DNA of 64,000 nucleotides from Paludibaculum fermentans_A (GCF_051172195.1 NZ_JBPJAQ010000003.1:620001-684000); one strand, 5' to 3'. Counted from the first letter of the stretch, positions 1 to 9,159 are shown. Made by a program: numbers and translations. Notes: a model not told the origin generated them from the sequence alone.

Positions 1-212
1 TCCTGCTGGCCGCCGGAGCCGCGATAGGAGTCCCCTCCGCGCTGGCCGCCGCTCGCCTGCTCCGCAGCCTTCTCTTCGGCCTGGCCCCTTCAGATCCCCT
101 CACCCTGGCCTGTGCCGTCACCGTCCTCTTCGCCGCCGGAGCCCTGGCGGGCATTTTCCCCGCGCTTCGCGCCATGTCGGTGGAACCCACCGTAGCGCTC
201 AGGGCCGAGTAG
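1..212 (+). CDS. C-terminal end of an FtsX/MacB-type permease (ADOP family), cut by the window edge
   Basis: An open frame runs from the window edge to a TAG at 210-212. The 69 visible residues form the last FtsX module: a hydrophobic helix, the stretch LLFGLAPSDPLTL, a final membrane helix, and the ending PTVALRAE. The same ending type (DPVVALRAD) closes the complete permease at 58066-60741, and a related LLYEVKPADAATY segment sits at the same place there. Such proteins are large inner-membrane permeases with periplasmic MacB-type domains, expanded in Acidobacteria and usually without a linked ATPase. The substrate is unknown. The start and any PadR partner lie outside the window. Confidence 0.85.
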   Translation, partial: LLAAGAAIGVPSALAAARLLRSLLFGLAPSDPLTLACAVTVLFAAGALAGIFPALRAMSVEPTVALRAE

Positions 213-261
213 TCGCAGCCGCCGGAGAATTGAACGGCGGGATGAAGACGATGAAGACGAA

Positions 262-3200
262 TCAACCATCGGCTCTCTTACTCTTGGTAGTATCTCCCAA
301 TCCGCCAGTCTGTCGTGGCGTCGCGCCAGCTTCCTCGTAGACTACACCAATGACTTGGCGCGCGTATGCCATCACTGGCACACCTGAGAACCGCCCACCG
401 TGGTCTTCGGTTGCGACAATCTCCGAGGCCCCAAGCCCGCCAATAGATTCGAACATTCGCAAGGGAGCCATGGATTTAGGCAACTGCGGTCCCACGCGCT
501 TGAATATGCCACTGCCATCATCGAGGGTTAGTGCCACGAGTTTCCCCTCATACCCATCTAGTTCAGCGGGCATGATGCGGGGACCTCCAAGCACCAACTG
601 ACGCGGAAGTGCGAGGGGCAGCGCACTATCGTCGCGTACGCGGTATGCAATGGAAACCTGTGCAAGGATGCTAGCCTGATCTAGCTGCACCGCATCCTGC
701 TTCTCTTGTGGCGGATACATATCTTCAAACAAGACCCCGACAATGCGGTGAATCCGTACGGCGAAAGAGTCCACGACGAGGGTCGGTGGGTTCTTCCGTG
801 GGTTTGGGTTCTCAGCGGCAAGCGACACGGTCCCTCCATTTGCGGATCGCAGCAGCCGCCGCGCGTAGATCTTTTTGTCGATCAGGGCAATGACGAGGTT
901 GCGATCGTTGCCCGGCTTTGCGTCACGCTCAACTACAACCAGTGAGCCGCGTGGCGCCGCGAAGCCCAGATGCTCGCACTTAAGGTAGAAGAACGTCTTG
1001 TCTTCGAACCAGGTGCTCTGGAAGTCCGCATCTTCGCAGTCTTGCGCCTCCCCTCCGGGGCATCGGCCCGAAAAAGCGGCTAGGTCGGGATAAACTTTCA
1101 CACTGAATGTGGGATATATACTCTCCGGGAGCGTAATTACCTTGGCAACTGCTTCTGGTCCAGGTTCTCGCCACCGCCAACGCCGGAATTCCTCATGAAG
1201 CGCTTCGGTAGTCCTCCGAAGCCGCTTCAGATCTTCCTGCACGAGAAACACCTCGTTCGGGGTGATGTTGGCCTTGTTGTGGTGCGCTTTGTTCAGCAGT
1301 AAGAGGCACGCGGCATCCTGGGCTAGTGCCTGATCGCGGCAGAAATCTACAATGAGCGGGATTCGAAACAAATCGTTCGGTGGAGAGTTGACAAGGCGGC
1401 GCAACCGCGCGAGATGGTCGGCTAAGGTCGGGGCCTTCGTCGGAGCCGAATATGCTGGGTAGGTGGGATCGTCAAATAGGTCGGCGAGTCTAGCCTCAAT
1501 GAACACCCGAGCTTCGGACACGTAATCTTGTGCGATGGCCGTGACATCTGGATTGTTCTCGAACTCGGTCCTTTTCTCATCTAGAGCTTCGACGGTAGGG
1601 GAAGTTGCAATCGTGGACCTTCCGCTATTAACGGGGTGAACGCTGCGATGCTCGATCTTACTATGCCTGCGTGCCTCAGCGACCGCCATTCTCGCGAACC
1701 GTTGGTCGTGAGTGGTAACAAAAATCTGCGCGCCAACTTCGACGAGTTCCGGGAGCGAACGTGCCAGGCGATCTAAATTGTGGTCGTCTAGCAGTTCCTG
1801 AGGGTCGTCCAACAGAAGAATCTGTAAACCGCCGCGTTCTCTGAGTACGTACTCCCAGAACGCTAGGAAGAAACCCATGAGGCTCGCCCTGAGTGCTGAC
1901 GAGTTCGAAATATGCTGCGCAGGGGCCAGAGTCCCAGAGGAGCCCACCAAGATGTTCACCGTGCCCTTCGAGTCCATCTCCGTGCCAAGGAGCGAATGGC
2001 CTGAAAAAGCGTACGCATTCTGATAGAAGCGGCTTCGCCAATGGATGGCCCGTTCCTCGAGAATGCTGCGAAGATCCTCTACTTGTCTTTGGGCAAATTG
2101 GCCAAGATGGATCACCTCGGTTATCGCTTCCGCGGCTTGGCGGTATGCCTCGATGCAGGCTTCCTTTTCACGACGAACCTTTAATTCCCCTGACATTCGA
2201 CCGCATAGCGATACGGCTCTGGTAATTGGCTGAGCGTTCTCCACGGCTTCATGCAGGGCCAAAAGCTTCGAACGCAGCGGGGAAGTTGGGCCGACCGGTT
2301 CGCCATGAGCGACCCTGTCTCCGATGATCGATATGAATGCCTCTTTGACCGGTTCACGGTGAATATATCTCCATCGGGAGAAACTGATAACGCGACCAAG
2401 ACGGCAGAGTAGCGCCCGCAATTCCTTCGCCGATTCTGCGACGAGAGGTGGGAATTCCGTGGGGCGGGGTTCGTCGAAGAGCGGAAGTGATTGGATCACC
2501 TCCTCGCACTTGGACTTCGTGCTTGCACTCAGGGATGACAAAGTGCCCTGAAAGGGCAGAGTCTCAAAGAGTTCTGCGCTGAGGGCCTTCCTGATCAGTT
2601 CCGCGGGCGTGGCGGGCAAATCCGTGTAAAGCTCCGGACGTAGTTGTTCTGGTAAAGCGTGCGGCAGTTTGCGTACCCATGTTGCGCACCAGTTTCGGAT
2701 CGTTTGCCCCAGCAGATCCGCGTTGCCCTCCAGCATTTCCCGTAGGTGGTCACGGACCGGATTGCCTGATGCCTTGTCGATCGCTCCGTCAAGGCTTCCC
2801 CCGCATACGACACAATCTGTGACCTCCTCGAGTTCCTGTTCCTTCATCCATGACGCTACGCGAGCGTAGAGTTGTTTGCGACGCGCAATAACCGGAGTCG
2901 TGGCCAACTCTGCCAGTACTGATGCCTCCTCGTGCACCTCTGATACTATGGCTTCGGCTGCAACTAACTGCTCCTCTCCGAGCTTGCCAAGCCTCGACAG
3001 CCGCGCCGCACTTTCGAGTTGGCGGATTTGATCAAGCTGAGCCAGGGCCGGCCTGATGTTCGCTTCAAGATCATTTCGCGCCTTAGGGTTGGACGGGTCA
3101 AAAGAAGGCCCAAGGACCCCCCGCGCCTCTTCTAGAGTCTTACTCTTGCACCCCACAAAGTGCTCCTCGAGCACGCCGAGAACCGCCTCCACAGATCTAT

Positions 3201-4266
3201 CCGCCGAAGGCGAAGGGAGCGGGACTGCTGGATGAATAGATGGGTTTTCGGTAAGTAGTGTGTGAAGTTCTTCAGAAATCGCTTTGTACGATTTGTCTTG
3301 TCGTTCGATCTCCGACGAGCGAGATTTCGTAAGGTCTCCAGTGAGCCGTTGTTGGACCCTGGTAGCATGTCGTGCAAGGTCAACCAGTCCCGCCAAGCCC
3401 GTGAGTTGAGCAACAGCCTGGCCCAGTTCCGACACCGACCCGACTTGAACAAACGGAATCAGTCCGGGCATGGTCGTTCCCATCAGAACTGCGATGGGAT
3501 CGACTCCCAATGCGGCCAGCTTGGGCTCAACTTCAATCACAGAACCGCGCGAATTACGGCTTTGTGTCCGCCGGATGGGTTCGATGGATTGGCCGTCTTC
3601 CTTCTCGAATGTGAGTTCGACCCACGTATCTATGGGCAGCTTGCTTTGCGCCAAATCTGGCACAAACCGAGTGGAGTTGGGCAGAGGGCTGACAGGCGTG
3701 AGCTTGTGTTGGGTTGATTCTTCGGGTTTCTCTGGAGATCCGCGTTCAATGCGGCACTCAAACTCCAGGTTTCCTTGCTCCGGCTTGCGCTGCGCTCTGA
3801 GGAGTTGTCCGGTCAAGCACCAGATTATTGCGTTCAAGAGCGAAGTTTTGCCCGAGCCATTCCATCCCTCAAAGAGGGTGATTGGCTTGCTCGGCTCAAA
3901 GAGGAAGTTTGCCGGGATTTCCGACTTGGATGAGCAAGCATGCAGTCCGCCAAACTGGTGAGCCTCAATCCTAGTGAGTCGAAGTCTGTGGGCCTTGGCC
4001 TGGACGGGGCCACCTAGTGCGGCCAGGGTTGGAGGGGTACCTGCGGCCGCCTCGGCTACTAATTCAACATCGCGCTCCATCACGTTGCTCTCCCACTTCG
4101 AGCGATTCTGGCGATACCAATTCAGGATCGACCTCGAAGCAGCTGAATTGAGCGAATGCGCAAGGTTCTGCTTCCCTACTCCAATAGCCCGACCGCTGAT
4201 TAAGTCTGCGCAGAGACTATCGATCGTGTGAAGGTGAAGTGGACGAAGGGGATCTGTTTCTGTCAT
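262..4266 (-). CDS. Large SMC/RloC-like AAA ATPase with C-terminal LexA/S24-like tandem domains
   Basis: A 1334-residue protein from the ATG at 4266; an upstream in-frame GTG at 4356 would add 30 residues, and neither start has a clear ribosome site. Numbering from 4266: Walker A GWNGSGKT at 134-141, a zinc-hook-like CVVC at 485-488 inside a helix-rich region, an SMC/ABC signature-like segment near 785-800, Walker B LLLDDP at 817-822 and a TTHDQRF H-loop at 851-857. The head therefore folds like SMC, Rad50 or RloC heads. Residues about 905-1035 are a helical segment. Residues about 1090-1182 resemble a LexA/S24 barrel (GSLVVVE, then VIALIDKKIYARRL, AAENPNP, IVGVLFE), but the Lys position is Arg1136 and the Ser position is His1099. 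Residues about 1219-1311 look like a second copy (KLVALTLDD, FKRV with Lys1256, VIGVVYE). Base use looks less GC-rich than the neighbours, suggesting transfer. The role is unknown; defence or DNA-damage sensing is an inference. Confidence 0.8.
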   Translation of the reverse strand: MTETDPLRPLHLHTIDSLCADLISGRAIGVGKQNLAHSLNSAASRSILNWYRQNRSKWESNVMERDVELVAEAAAGTPPTLAALGGPVQAKAHRLRLTRIEAHQFGGLHACSSKSEIPANFLFEPSKPITLFEGWNGSGKTSLLNAIIWCLTGQLLRAQRKPEQGNLEFECRIERGSPEKPEESTQHKLTPVSPLPNSTRFVPDLAQSKLPIDTWVELTFEKEDGQSIEPIRRTQSRNSRGSVIEVEPKLAALGVDPIAVLMGTTMPGLIPFVQVGSVSELGQAVAQLTGLAGLVDLARHATRVQQRLTGDLTKSRSSEIERQDKSYKAISEELHTLLTENPSIHPAVPLPSPSADRSVEAVLGVLEEHFVGCKSKTLEEARGVLGPSFDPSNPKARNDLEANIRPALAQLDQIRQLESAARLSRLGKLGEEQLVAAEAIVSEVHEEASVLAELATTPVIARRKQLYARVASWMKEQELEEVTDCVVCGGSLDGAIDKASGNPVRDHLREMLEGNADLLGQTIRNWCATWVRKLPHALPEQLRPELYTDLPATPAELIRKALSAELFETLPFQGTLSSLSASTKSKCEEVIQSLPLFDEPRPTEFPPLVAESAKELRALLCRLGRVISFSRWRYIHREPVKEAFISIIGDRVAHGEPVGPTSPLRSKLLALHEAVENAQPITRAVSLCGRMSGELKVRREKEACIEAYRQAAEAITEVIHLGQFAQRQVEDLRSILEERAIHWRSRFYQNAYAFSGHSLLGTEMDSKGTVNILVGSSGTLAPAQHISNSSALRASLMGFFLAFWEYVLRERGGLQILLLDDPQELLDDHNLDRLARSLPELVEVGAQIFVTTHDQRFARMAVAEARRHSKIEHRSVHPVNSGRSTIATSPTVEALDEKRTEFENNPDVTAIAQDYVSEARVFIEARLADLFDDPTYPAYSAPTKAPTLADHLARLRRLVNSPPNDLFRIPLIVDFCRDQALAQDAACLLLLNKAHHNKANITPNEVFLVQEDLKRLRRTTEALHEEFRRWRWREPGPEAVAKVITLPESIYPTFSVKVYPDLAAFSGRCPGGEAQDCEDADFQSTWFEDKTFFYLKCEHLGFAAPRGSLVVVERDAKPGNDRNLVIALIDKKIYARRLLRSANGGTVSLAAENPNPRKNPPTLVVDSFAVRIHRIVGVLFEDMYPPQEKQDAVQLDQASILAQVSIAYRVRDDSALPLALPRQLVLGGPRIMPAELDGYEGKLVALTLDDGSGIFKRVGPQLPKSMAPLRMFESIGGLGASEIVATEDHGGRFSGVPVMAYARQVIGVVYEEAGATPRQTGGLGDTTKSKRADG

Positions 4267-4657
4267 GTAACTGCGAGTTCTTGTGGTTGATTTGCCGAGT
4301 ACACAGGTGATCACCCCAATTCTTCCACTGATTCTCGTGCTCCGCAATGCGTTCACGTGACGAAGCGACTGTGCAATGTCGATGAAAAGGGCGTGTTCAC
4401 AATCGAACTGGGAATAAGGTTCAGTATCGAATAGTTAAATATTGAACGGGTGAATCGACCTTGCCCGCCTCCAGATCTAGTTTCACGGGAGAATTGAACC
4501 AGCTCTGGCAGCCGTTTCCTGCCGGCCTTCTTTGAAACCTGCGTGGCGATCTCAGTCGCGCTGACACTGCTTCCGCTCTGCCTGGCCGACCCGTCGGCCC
4601 AACCAATCGAGCCCAATGCGATCTCCGGAATCCAACCGACGGAGAGCACGCTCCGCC
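4267..4657. other. Lower-GC intergenic stretch upstream of the ATPase
   Basis: No convincing gene is seen. It is comparatively A/T-rich around 4370-4450 and is likely to contain the promoter of the ATPase gene. No clear -35/-10 pair, operator or repeat could be assigned by eye. Confidence 0.4.
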
Positions 4658-5092
4658 CTATTTGGCAGATTCCTCTTCGAAAAGCTCTTGTTCAGCTTCG
4701 CCAATCCTAGGGCCACGGAATTGGTCAGAAGGGACCTGGATGGAAACTAGCGAGTCGGGAGCAACGTCCCAGGCGGCTCGCGGGAGGCCCTGTTCATTCC
4801 CCAAGCACAGGGCATCCAGCTCAGCCGGTTCGCCTAAGCGTCGACCGAACTGAGTCTGGATTGTCAGGCGGTGCGCGATGCGAAGCCCCCTCAGAAGTAC
4901 GACTGTCTCCTCATGGATGGATCTGACTCTCTGAGCGTTACGGGCGAAGCCGCCCTCTCCCGGGACCTCACCACGCTCCAGCCTAGGCCACCCACAGTTC
5001 TTCCAATCCTCCGAGACGACTCTGCGTGCTTCGTAAGGACTGCCTCTGTTCCATTGAGGTTGCCCACATCGGAACCGGGTGCACCGGATTTG
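4658..5092 (-). pseudogene. Possible remnant coding frame, unknown product
   Basis: The minus-strand frame is open for about 145 codons between a stop at 5093-5095 and a TAG at 4658-4660. The translation has protein-like stretches (ETVVLLRGLRIAHRLTIQTQ, then AWDVAPDSLVSIQVPSD) and an acidic tail ending EEESAK. No in-frame ATG or GTG exists, so it would be the 3' part of a decayed gene or start at a rare codon. The opposite strand in the same register is also open (4871-5380), so coding strand is uncertain. No family was recognised. It lies on the same strand as the ATPase gene, about 390 bases before it. Confidence 0.25.
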
Positions 5093-5095
5093 TCA

Positions 5096-5582
5096 ATCGC
5101 CGTGCTCCTTCGCCGCGCGTGCATGCCTGGATTTGGCCGCACTCAAGCGGAGCGAGCAACCGGATGCGCACGAATTGCTGTTCGCACCGACCGTGGGAAG
5201 CCGGAGGGGTGTGTCCTGTCCGTCGTCTCAGGCCTCCGCGCACAGGACGGAGCGCCGTTGTATGCCCTGGTCTCTGATGGAAATTGCACTCGATTGACGC
5301 TCCTGAAGGTGCCGGACCGACCTGCCGGCCCTGGCGGTGGCTCTCAATTCGGGCCGCCCGTCCTCGAATCGTTGAGGTGAACTTTGTGTCGATGCTGCAA
5401 GGGCCACAACAAATGCTCAACTGTTGATCGACCGCCGAGCGGGATTCGTCGTGAGATACGGCGTAAACGAACTGTGCCTCCCGGAGGGAACGCCGCTAGC
5501 GGGGAACGCCCGTCTCCCATCACTAGGATGGCCTCTTGGGCCTAGCGTCTACGTTCCGCAACTAGAGCAACTAGAGCCCCCC
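5096..5582. other. Stretch without a recognisable gene
   Basis: Several short frames overlap here on both strands, but none has a ribosome site, a recognisable motif or consistent codon use. It may be decayed sequence continuing from the remnant at 4658-5092. Confidence 0.4.
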
Positions 5583-6437
5583 TCAGTGCGTCATCGCATA
5601 AGCAATATAATTAATCCCCAACCGGATCGCCAGATCCGCGCACTTCTCCGGATACTGCGGCTCATCCGCCCACTCCCAGGCATCCCCGACATCCGAGTTG
5701 TACGAGATCGCCACCATCAACCGCCCCTGGTCGTCGTAGATCCCCCGCCAGTGCGCGCCCTTCCCATCCTCCGGCCCGATCGCATGAATCGGCCGCTTAT
5801 ACCCCTGCCCCAAGTGCGCCCAGCCCGGCAACTGATACCGTTCGTCCAGGTCATACACCGTGTGGAACGCCGCGTCCGCATCCTCGATATCCACAATCGG
5901 CCGGTCGGGAAAAGCCATCTTCATGGTCCGTGCAAAGAGGTCCCATTCATACTGCCCATGCAGGTCGTCGGCCATGAAGAACCCCCCGCGTAGCAGGTAT
6001 TCCCGCAGCGCGAGCGCTTCCTTCTCCGTCAACCCCCACTCCCCCACCTGCACGGCATAAATCCACGGCCAGTTGTAAACCTCGTTCGAGTCGAGATCCA
6101 CCACCTGCTCCACGGACCGTGTATGAATCCGCGTCAACCGCCGCACAGCGAGCGAGAAATGCCGGTCCGCCCGAGGGTAGTCCTGCGTCCACAGGGACAG
6201 CCCCAACCGGTAGTCGCCCTGGTAGCGCGGGTAGTAGCCGTCATCCACCCCGCCGCCGGGAAACATCAGCCGGGCAAACGCAAACTCTGTCTTCTCCTGG
6301 TGGTCCGCGGGCAGCGGAATCTCCCCAGGACTGTACTCAACGCCGGGAAATTCACGAAACGGCCGTTGGAAAGCGCAAAGCGAGGCAATCACGGCAAGAC
6401 CGGAAACAGCGGCCCGGACTGGCTTGGTCCACTCCAT
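5583..6437 (-). CDS. DUF4159 domain protein, membrane-anchored or secreted
   Basis: A 284-residue protein. The ATG at 6437 is chosen because GGAG/GAGAGGG lies directly before it and because the first residues (MEWTKPVRAAVSGLAVIASL) form an N-terminal hydrophobic segment, either a signal peptide or an anchor. The body contains features of the DUF4159 family: tandem aromatic-rich segments, a GGFFMADDLHG motif near residue 155, and a later HLGQGYKRPIHAI region. DUF4159 proteins are often found with MoxR/VWA-type gene clusters, but no such genes are adjacent here. Biochemical role unknown. The upstream region contains copy A of a repeat shared with 7331-7450. Confidence 0.8.
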   Translation of the reverse strand: MEWTKPVRAAVSGLAVIASLCAFQRPFREFPGVEYSPGEIPLPADHQEKTEFAFARLMFPGGGVDDGYYPRYQGDYRLGLSLWTQDYPRADRHFSLAVRRLTRIHTRSVEQVVDLDSNEVYNWPWIYAVQVGEWGLTEKEALALREYLLRGGFFMADDLHGQYEWDLFARTMKMAFPDRPIVDIEDADAAFHTVYDLDERYQLPGWAHLGQGYKRPIHAIGPEDGKGAHWRGIYDDQGRLMVAISYNSDVGDAWEWADEPQYPEKCADLAIRLGINYIAYAMTH

Positions 6438-6459
6438 CCCTCTCCGTTCCACAGCACAA

Positions 6460-6575
6460 GGACTCTGCCCCCTCCTGATTCGCGCCGTAGGCCCGTCGAC
6501 GCCGATCTTTCGGATCGGGCGGGACGAGTCGGCGCTTGCGGCCCCCATTCCGCTGCGGACCGGCGCTGCCCGGAC
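6460..6575. repeat. Dispersed repeat, copy A (direct copy at 7331-7450)
   Basis: This stretch shares ordered blocks with 7331-7450 in the same orientation: GGACTCTG, then CCCC, TTCGC, GGCCC, TCGACGCCGATCTT, a variable middle, TTCCGCTG/TTCCCGCTG and CCGGCGCTGCCCGGACC. The two copies bracket the PEP-CTERM gene. They are diverged, so this is an old duplication or two members of a dispersed intergenic family. Confidence 0.65.
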
Positions 6576-6696
6576 CGATCCTCACCCCAGTTGGGCCGTT
6601 GCGCCATAAAAAAACTGTTGCAAGCAGAAGGTTGCAGCGAGTGTTCCGTGTATACTCGATTGACCCCTGGGAAGGAAAAGAGGAGGAGATCCAGTT

Positions 6697-7323
6697 TTGA
6701 AGACTATATTTCTCTTGGCGGCGCTGATTGCCCCTGGCTTGAGCTATGGAGCAACTCTGAACGCCGCGTCTGTGGCTAATAACGGGGCTGGCGGCATTTT
6801 CATGGACATGACTGCCGCAGGTTCCGCGATCACAGTGACGAGCTTCGATCTGTTCTTTGATGGAGCTCCGGCCACCGCTACGGTGGAGGTTTACACACGA
6901 CCCGGTACCTATGTTGGGTTTGACAATAGCAACGCAGGCTGGACCCTGACACAGACGGTGGTCGCCAACACGGCGGGCACGACGACTTTGGCTCCCCTGA
7001 CGCTGACAAGCGGGATTACGATCGGGGCGGGACAAACGCTGGCGGTGTATTTGCACTCGACCAGCTTTCAACACGGGATCTACTACAACGGGAATTTCGT
7101 GGCACCGCCGACGACGACCTGGAGCAATGCAGATTTGAGCCTGTTTAGTGACACAGCGAGAACCGACGATGTCGCGTTCAGTGGCAATTCATTCACGCCG
7201 CGGACGTTGGCTGGCAATGTGAACTACTCGCTGGGCGTGGCAGCGATTCCCGAGCCAGGTACGGTTTCGATGCTGGGGTTGGGATTGGCCGGGTTGGTCT
7301 GGTTCCGGCGCAGGCGGGCTTAG
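6697..7323 (+). CDS. PEP-CTERM sorting-domain protein
   Basis: A 208-residue exported protein. The TTG start at 6697 is supported by a strong AGGAGGAGA site about 10 bases upstream; a TATACT -10-like element lies at 6651-6656. Residues 1-19 are a signal peptide ending near SYGA. The middle is a beta-rich, Thr/Ala/Gly-rich surface-type domain without recognised catalytic residues. Residues 184-208 are a classic PEP-CTERM tail: IPEPGT, a hydrophobic helix, then RRRRA. Such tails are processed by an exosortase, which is not encoded in this window. Probably a surface or extracellular-matrix protein. Single-gene unit, flanked by copies of a dispersed repeat. Confidence 0.9.
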   Translation: MKTIFLLAALIAPGLSYGATLNAASVANNGAGGIFMDMTAAGSAITVTSFDLFFDGAPATATVEVYTRPGTYVGFDNSNAGWTLTQTVVANTAGTTTLAPLTLTSGITIGAGQTLAVYLHSTSFQHGIYYNGNFVAPPTTTWSNADLSLFSDTARTDDVAFSGNSFTPRTLAGNVNYSLGVAAIPEPGTVSMLGLGLAGLVWFRRRRA

Positions 7324-7328
7324 CCGGC

Positions 7329-7347
7329 GGGGGGACTCTGTCCCCCC
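7329..7347. terminator. Strong GC hairpin just after the PEP-CTERM gene
   Basis: GGGGGGAC and GTCCCCCC pair perfectly around a TCT loop, five bases after the stop codon at 7321-7323. There is no T-run, so it may act as a transcript-stabilising or weak termination hairpin. It is also the first part of repeat copy B. Confidence 0.55.
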
Positions 7348-7450
7348 ATTCGCCCCGCTGGCCCATCGACGCCGATCTTCCGCCTGTGCGGTATCACTCG
7401 GCTCCTGCACCACCTCTTCCCGCTGAGATCCGGCGCTGCCCGGACCCGCT
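7331..7450. repeat. Dispersed repeat, copy B
   Basis: Direct-orientation partner of 6460-6575, with the same ordered blocks (TCGACGCCGATCTT and CCGGCGCTGCCCGGACC are identical). The rest of 7451-7641 shows no gene. Confidence 0.65.
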
Positions 7451-7641
7451 GGTTCCTCTCCCTCCCTCTTCCTTCCACTGAGCGCGTGCGATTGCCACGG
7501 GCTGACAGGGCAGTGCGACGGCATCCACCCGTTCGTTACAGGTAAACCGGAAGCGCTTGTGCGAATGCCCGAGCAAGTTAACGCCAAAAAGGCGCGAAAG
7601 ACTCCACGAAATGACAGCATCGAGCGTCATAGGAGTTAGCC

Positions 7642-8418
7642 ATGAGACTGCCTCTACTCGCCTGCGTCTGCCTGACCTGCTCGTTCGCCCAGAGTGGCGG
7701 GGAACCTCCGCAGCTGCTCCAACTGGTGAGGCGTGCGGGCGGCGATGCGCGGCCGATGCGGCCCTATGCAGAGTTGCAGGCGCCGCTGAATGTGTGGGGA
7801 CTGACGACCCTGACCGGCGTCTCCGAGGCTTGGGCGCTGGAAGCGCACGACTCCTTTGCCAGCATTGAGGAGTTGGACAAGCGGCTGAATCCGGTGGACG
7901 GGCCGCGCGCGGGCAACGGAGACAACGGGTTTGTCGCCGACGAGGTGTTGGGGCCCAGCAAGGCCATGGTGGCGATCTATCGTCCGGACGCCAGTTACCG
8001 GCCGGATCAGGCGCTGAAGGCGCTGGCGCGGGCGCGCTACGTGCACGTCACCATTTACCGCGTGCGGCCGGGGATGGAAGGGGGCTTTGCGACGGTGGCC
8101 GGATACCGGCGCAATGCGTTCGACACGATGAACCTGGACCGGCCCGATATGGCCTATCAGGTGCTCGCCGGGGCTCCATCGGGGACTTATCTGCTGCTGG
8201 CGCCAATGACTTCATTGCGCGTGCTGGATGAAGGGATTTCGCGGCGCGAGGCAGGCGGACGCGGACACGACAGCACGGCCTCTAAGACGATGTCGGAAAC
8301 GATCCTGGTGCGCGAGCAGCGGTTACTGCGAGTGGAGCCAGCCATGAGTTGGGTGTCTGACGAATTCGCGGCGCCGGATCTGGATTTCTGGCGAATGCGG
8401 TCTGGCCCCAAACAGTAG
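7642..8418 (+). CDS. Secreted protein of unknown function
   Basis: A 258-residue protein with a short signal peptide (MRLPLLACVCLTCSFAQ). A GGAG site sits about 7 bases before the ATG. The mature part has two related halves with ARYVHVTIYRVRPG and GTYLLLAPMTSL segments, which is the style of dimeric alpha/beta-barrel (NIPSNAP or monooxygenase-like) folds; this is a weak structural guess. No catalytic motif was found. It is a stand-alone gene between the PEP-CTERM gene and a convergent membrane-protein gene. Confidence 0.7.
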   Translation: MRLPLLACVCLTCSFAQSGGEPPQLLQLVRRAGGDARPMRPYAELQAPLNVWGLTTLTGVSEAWALEAHDSFASIEELDKRLNPVDGPRAGNGDNGFVADEVLGPSKAMVAIYRPDASYRPDQALKALARARYVHVTIYRVRPGMEGGFATVAGYRRNAFDTMNLDRPDMAYQVLAGAPSGTYLLLAPMTSLRVLDEGISRREAGGRGHDSTASKTMSETILVREQRLLRVEPAMSWVSDEFAAPDLDFWRMRSGPKQ

Positions 8419-8598
8419 CGGCGTGGCTGGTGAAGAAGTATCCCTTCCCATGACGCCGCAGTAGTCCGCGCCATTGCTCAATGTCGGCGTTTCCGGCCAT
8501 CTGTCAGCAAGTATCGGGTAACGCAGATGCCCGGACCCGAATGGATAGCACTTGCACTTGGCGAGAAGTCCTTTCGATGGAATCGTCGCTGCATCGTG

Positions 8599-9018
8599 TC
8601 ACCCGAACGGGACCCCGTCCCCATCGATTCCGAAAAGCTCCTCACTCACTGTGTACTGGAGCAGGACCAGAAGAAAGGCCATCGCGGCACACGAAAGCGA
8701 GACGACGTACCAGGTGCAGGCACCCCTGTCACGGCCGCGAATCAGAATGAGATTCGCCAAAGCAGGTGTGCCAAGAAGGAAGACGATCAAATGTCCCACA
8801 TAGAAGATCGACCCGGACAGTTCCTGGATGCGAATACTGCCCACGCTCGCCAACAATATCAATTCGGCCACGAATAGACCCATGACCACGGCGGACGCCG
8901 GCCTGAATAGGCGGGCCAACCATTCGAATCGTGCAAGTAGTCTCAGGAGGACAGCCCGATAGAGTGCACTGAGCAAGAATGCCGCCGGGATGGCGGCGGC
9001 CAATCCGAAGAGTTCCAT
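8599..9018 (-). CDS. Small integral membrane protein, unknown function
   Basis: A 139-residue, strongly hydrophobic protein with four probable transmembrane helices (about residues 4-25, 43-62, 72-93 and 103-125) separated by short basic loops such as RLLARFEWLARLFR. No domain was recognised. It lies convergent with the secreted protein before it and divergent from the gene at 9160, so it is probably transcribed alone. Confidence 0.65.
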   Translation of the reverse strand: MELFGLAAAIPAAFLLSALYRAVLLRLLARFEWLARLFRPASAVVMGLFVAELILLASVGSIRIQELSGSIFYVGHLIVFLLGTPALANLILIRGRDRGACTWYVVSLSCAAMAFLLVLLQYTVSEELFGIDGDGVPFG

Positions 9019-9159
9019 TCCCGGTACGACAGTAGCAGGTGCGCCCCCACCGTGTCGTGACGATCACCATAACGCGGCACAGCAGATGGACAGAGATTAC
9101 ATCTGGCTACAATTGACCTGAATCCGCCGGAATTGAACAAACTGGGAGGACCAATACAA

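Noticed and set aside
5424..5993. A plus-strand 189-residue frame
   Set aside because: Pro/Arg-rich shadow of the DUF4159 gene on the other strand.
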